A DNA stretch of 16,646 nt, taken from NCBI GenBank assembly GCA_963639765.1, contig CAVHXA010000036.1, positions 1 through 16,646 on the forward strand, given 5' to 3'. Shown here piece by piece: positions 14,462-16,646 of the stretch. Positions within the stretch are counted from its first letter, which is position 1, and each line of letters starts with the position of its first letter. A program made the position numbers and the translations under genes. Origin of the DNA: CAVHXA01 sp963639765. Its GTDB lineage: Bacteria > Bacillota > Clostridia > Oscillospirales > Oscillospiraceae. Under the pieces are notes generated by a model. That model did not search any database and had not been told where the DNA came from. It saw nothing but the letters and a program-made list of their open reading frames with translations.

Positions 14462-15554
14462 GAACTCGGACTACTCCGCCATTGAAGCGTACCTCGTTTA
14501 CCAGCACGATGAATTTTCCGGCAAGGTAATCCTGGACAAGCAAGGCCGACCCATGCTGCGAGAATCGTACATTCTCGATACGCTTGAGTGTGGCGATTTT
14601 TCGTTTGCAACGGCCTGTTTGCAGGCAAACCGCAAATATGGCAAGAACACCCAGCACGATGATATTAAGAGCCATCAGTATATCATCAGCTTTGACCCAA
14701 GAGATGCAGCCGACAACGGCCTGACCATGGAAAAGGCACAGGCACTTGGCCTGAAATTCTGCGAAGAAAACTTCCCCGGTCATCCTGCCATCGTCTGCAC
14801 TCACCCCGATGGGCACAACCGTTCGGGAAACATCCACGTCCACATCGTGATCGGCAGCATCCGAACACGTGAGGTGGAACGCAAGCCATATATGCAGAAG
14901 CCCCGCGATTGGCGCGAGGGTATGAAGCACTCCAGCACCGCCCAAACCATGCGGCACTTACGTGTTGAGGTCATGGAAATGTGCGAGAGTGCTGGACTGT
15001 ACCAGATCGACCTGCTCAACGGCTCGAAGGAGCGCGTGAGCGAAGCCGAGTATTGGGCGAAACGGTTCAACCTCAAAGCAATGGCTCAGACTTTGATTCT
15101 GTTGCAGGAAAAAGGTCTGTGCAATGAGGATGCACTCAACCAGCGTATTGAAGAACTGCGCGTGCAGTTTAACGATGCAAAGGAAGTTGTGCTTGACCTT
15201 GAAACCCAAATCAAGTCTAACCGCAAGCTGCTGGAACAGGTGGGCATCTACACCAGAACCAAGAAGGTCGCACAGCATCTAAAGACTGCCAAACGGCCAG
15301 CCGATTTTGAAAACCAGCATCGTGCAGAGCTGACACAGTATCGGGCGGCAACAGCCTATTTCAAGGCAAACAGCGTCACCAAGCTGCCCAGCCTGAAAAA
15401 GCTGGAAGCCGAGTATGCGCAGCTGGCATCCGAAAGGGCAAAGTTCTACGAGCAGTACAAGGAAGCTAAAACCGAACTGCTCAAACTGCAAACCGCAAGA
15501 CAGAATGTTGCGTCCTATTTCCGGGAGGAAAAACAGACGCAGCAGGAGAGATAA
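14433..15554 (+). CDS. MOBP-type relaxase (relaxase/mobilization nuclease domain)
   Basis: This protein would nick oriT and lead the transferred strand during conjugative mobilization. The N-terminus MATLKHISSKNSDYSAIEAYL carries candidate catalytic tyrosines (Tyr14 and Tyr20). The metal-binding histidines appear in the THPDGH (123-128) and IHVHIVIG (134-141) motifs. The C-terminal half (about 215-365) is helical and charged, probably coiled coil. At 373 residues it is shorter than many relatives, and no primase or helicase domain follows. I prefer ATG 14433 over GTG 14424 because the protein then starts like its family. No type IV secretion genes are visible, so if the element is mobile it probably depends on a helper. 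Confidence 0.92.
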   Translation: MATLKHISSKNSDYSAIEAYLVYQHDEFSGKVILDKQGRPMLRESYILDTLECGDFSFATACLQANRKYGKNTQHDDIKSHQYIISFDPRDAADNGLTMEKAQALGLKFCEENFPGHPAIVCTHPDGHNRSGNIHVHIVIGSIRTREVERKPYMQKPRDWREGMKHSSTAQTMRHLRVEVMEMCESAGLYQIDLLNGSKERVSEAEYWAKRFNLKAMAQTLILLQEKGLCNEDALNQRIEELRVQFNDAKEVVLDLETQIKSNRKLLEQVGIYTRTKKVAQHLKTAKRPADFENQHRAELTQYRAATAYFKANSVTKLPSLKKLEAEYAQLASERAKFYEQYKEAKTELLKLQTARQNVASYFREEKQTQQER

Positions 15555-15566
15555 AGGAGTGCGCGT

Positions 15567-16004
15567 ATGATCAATCTGAAAATTGACCCGGAGTTCCAGT
15601 CCCAGATTCCTCCTCTGACCGACGATGAATACAATCAGCTTGAAGAAAACATCTTGAAAGAAGGCAAGCTGATTTCTCCTTTGATCGTCTGGGGTAATAC
15701 CCTTGTTGACGGACACAATCGTTACGCAATTCTTCAGAAGCACCCGGAGATTTATTTCCCCACGATGCCGCTCCCATTTGAAAGCAGAGAAGAAGTTCTC
15801 GCTTGGATCTGCAAAAACCAGCTGGGGCGGCGCAACCTCACGCCCGAACAAAAGCGTTACCTGCTGGGCAAGCAGTACGCTGCTGAAAAGGATATGGAAC
15901 GCTTCCATGGAAACCAGCACACGGCAAAAGTGGTGGTTCCCAAAGTGGGAACCACCAGACTTCTGGCAAGGTCTGTGAACGAATCGCCAAGGAAAACGGC
16001 GTGA
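15567..16004 (+). CDS. ParB-like nuclease-domain protein, N-terminal part of a frame-broken gene
   Basis: This frame encodes a ParB/Sulfiredoxin-like domain: NILKEGKLISPLIVWGNTLVDGHNRYAIL is the ParB box, followed by a basic segment NQLGRRNLTPEQKRYLLGKQYAAEK. AAAGGAG precedes ATG 15567, 12 bases after the relaxase stop. After residue 120 (HGNQHTAK) the frame continues with an unfamiliar tail that ends at TGA 16002-16004. The family's next segment, ERIAKENGVSKNTVIR, is in the -1 frame. The break coincides with a perfect 12-bp inverted repeat. It may be a true frameshift mutation, a programmed shift or two coupled genes. Role in the element (regulation or partition) is unknown. Confidence 0.75.
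   Translation: MINLKIDPEFQSQIPPLTDDEYNQLEENILKEGKLISPLIVWGNTLVDGHNRYAILQKHPEIYFPTMPLPFESREEVLAWICKNQLGRRNLTPEQKRYLLGKQYAAEKDMERFHGNQHTAKVVVPKVGTTRLLARSVNESPRKTA
15926..15957 (+). other. A-AAA slip site followed by a perfect 12-bp hairpin at the frame break
   Basis: AAAA (15926-15929) is read GCA AAA in the upstream frame and permits a -1 slip of the lysine tRNA. One base later TGGTGGTTCCCA (15931-15942) and TGGGAACCACCA (15946-15957) form a perfect stem with an AAG loop. Both frames are open from 15887 to about 16001, so a -1 shift here would produce one continuous ParB-HTH protein. The spacer is shorter than in known -1 shift sites. Confidence 0.5.
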
Positions 16005-16477
16005 GTAAGAATACGGTTATCCGTGCCTCGCAATTTTCGCAAGGCATTGAAATCGCCGAATCTGTAATGCCCGGAATGAAAAAGAAAATTCTGAACGGAT
16101 ATGTAAAGGTCAACGGCGAGGATATTCAGCGGCTGATCAAGGCAGACGAATCTGACCGGAAACAAGTTCTGCATGAAATCCTGAATCCGAAGCCGGATGC
16201 AGATGGTGTCATTCGGCAGGAAGGCAAAGTTCCTGTTATGCCGTTCAGAAAACTCGAATCGGTTTATGACAGCGATGCCTACCCGGAAGATGTACGATAT
16301 GAATATGTGGCGTTGGACGAACTCACAACTCGCTTTCGCATCGCATTCAACTATCAGCTGGAGCAGATGCCGGATAATGCGCAGCGTGATGTGATTCTGG
16401 AGATCATTCAGAAGCACAAGGACTACCTTGCTTCTTTGGAAGCTGCACTCGCAAACGATGAGAGGCAGACAGCATAA
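16001..16477 (+). CDS. C-terminal part of the ParB-like protein (HTH and downstream region), separate GTG start possible
   Basis: This frame continues the ParB-like protein. Just before GTG 16001 it encodes CERIAKENG, which joins SKNTVIRASQF to make the helix-turn-helix, and then about 140 residues of helical sequence ending LASLEAALAND. If translated alone it starts at GTG 16001, which overlaps the upstream TGA (GTGA) and has AAGGAA at 6 bases, giving 158 residues but cutting the first helix of the DNA-binding motif. That loss makes fusion by frameshift more natural than an independent gene. Function is unknown. Confidence 0.6.
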   Translation: MSKNTVIRASQFSQGIEIAESVMPGMKKKILNGYVKVNGEDIQRLIKADESDRKQVLHEILNPKPDADGVIRQEGKVPVMPFRKLESVYDSDAYPEDVRYEYVALDELTTRFRIAFNYQLEQMPDNAQRDVILEIIQKHKDYLASLEAALANDERQTA

Positions 16478-16525
16478 CAACAGGCACATTGTATGCTGTT
16501 TACGGAAGTCCAAAGGAGCGTGCGT

Positions 16526-16646
16526 TTGAATAAAAAGAAAAAGTCCACAAACATTTCCCTTTACCCCGATGAAGTCATTGACCGTCTGGCACGGGCATTC
16601 TACCCGGCCATCCTTGCCTGCTGGAACAGCGAGGAAGGCCAGCGGG
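16526..16646 (+). CDS. Start of an unrecognised gene, cut by the window edge
   Basis: AAGGAG lies 7 bases before TTG 16526, which opens a frame to the edge (40 codons) beginning NKKKKSTNISLYPDEVIDRLA. It follows the ParB-like gene by 48 bases in the same direction, so it probably belongs to the mobilization operon. An in-frame GTG at 16520 is less likely because the ribosome site would almost touch it. I do not recognise the family from this fragment. Confidence 0.6.
   Translation, partial: MNKKKKSTNISLYPDEVIDRLARAFYPAILACWNSEEGQR

Noticed and set aside
1..16646. CRISPR array, tRNA or rRNA genes
   Set aside because: I found no regularly spaced repeats and no cloverleaf or rRNA-like sequence.

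Overview
The window looks like DNA from a gut Clostridia genome, probably a Faecalibacterium-like Oscillospiraceae member. This is inferred from strong AGGAGG-type ribosome sites, moderately high GC, and the mix of a large serine recombinase, a MobC/relaxase pair and sugar-catabolic operons. No rRNA or tRNA gene is present to confirm it.

Layout. (1) Positions 10-1554, minus strand: a large serine recombinase reading off the left edge, with its own promoter and a strong intrinsic terminator inside its last codons. (2) Positions 1745-8780, minus strand: a tightly packed five-gene operon, in transcription order a fucose/arabinose-type sugar isomerase, the two halves of a split transketolase, a glycerol-kinase-like FGGY kinase with an altered substrate pocket, and a phosphoketolase. 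It ends at a 12-bp-stem terminator. (3) Positions 9057-13218, plus strand and divergent from (2): a LacI-family regulator, a GPH/MFS glycoside-cation symporter and a cytosolic glycosidase of the DUF5060/DUF4038 type, the fold class that includes GH140 apiosidases. (4) Positions 13293-14026: about 730 bases of highly structured non-coding DNA with a good promoter, a long imperfect hairpin, an attenuator-like terminator and an oriT-like inverted repeat. (5) Positions 14027-16646, plus strand: mobC, a MOBP-type relaxase, a ParB-like gene broken into two frames at a perfect 12-bp inverted repeat, and the start of an unrecognised gene.

How the genes fit together. The metabolic genes make best sense as a D-apiose pathway. 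A glycoside is imported, apiose is released in the cytosol, isomerised to apulose and phosphorylated to apulose 4-phosphate. The split transketolase then moves a two-carbon unit onto glyceraldehyde 3-phosphate, giving xylulose 5-phosphate and dihydroxyacetone phosphate. The phosphoketolase splits xylulose 5-phosphate into acetyl phosphate and glyceraldehyde 3-phosphate, so the acceptor is regenerated. The substrate is inferred from gene content. The enzyme families are directly readable.

An AT-rich operator-like motif (AATTTAGTAAA) occurs before the divergent promoters and, in reverse orientation, between the regulator and the transporter, so one LacI protein may control both arms. Because the catabolic genes lie between a recombinase gene and mobilization genes, they may be cargo of an integrative mobilizable element. 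The element's ends are not visible, so this is a hypothesis.
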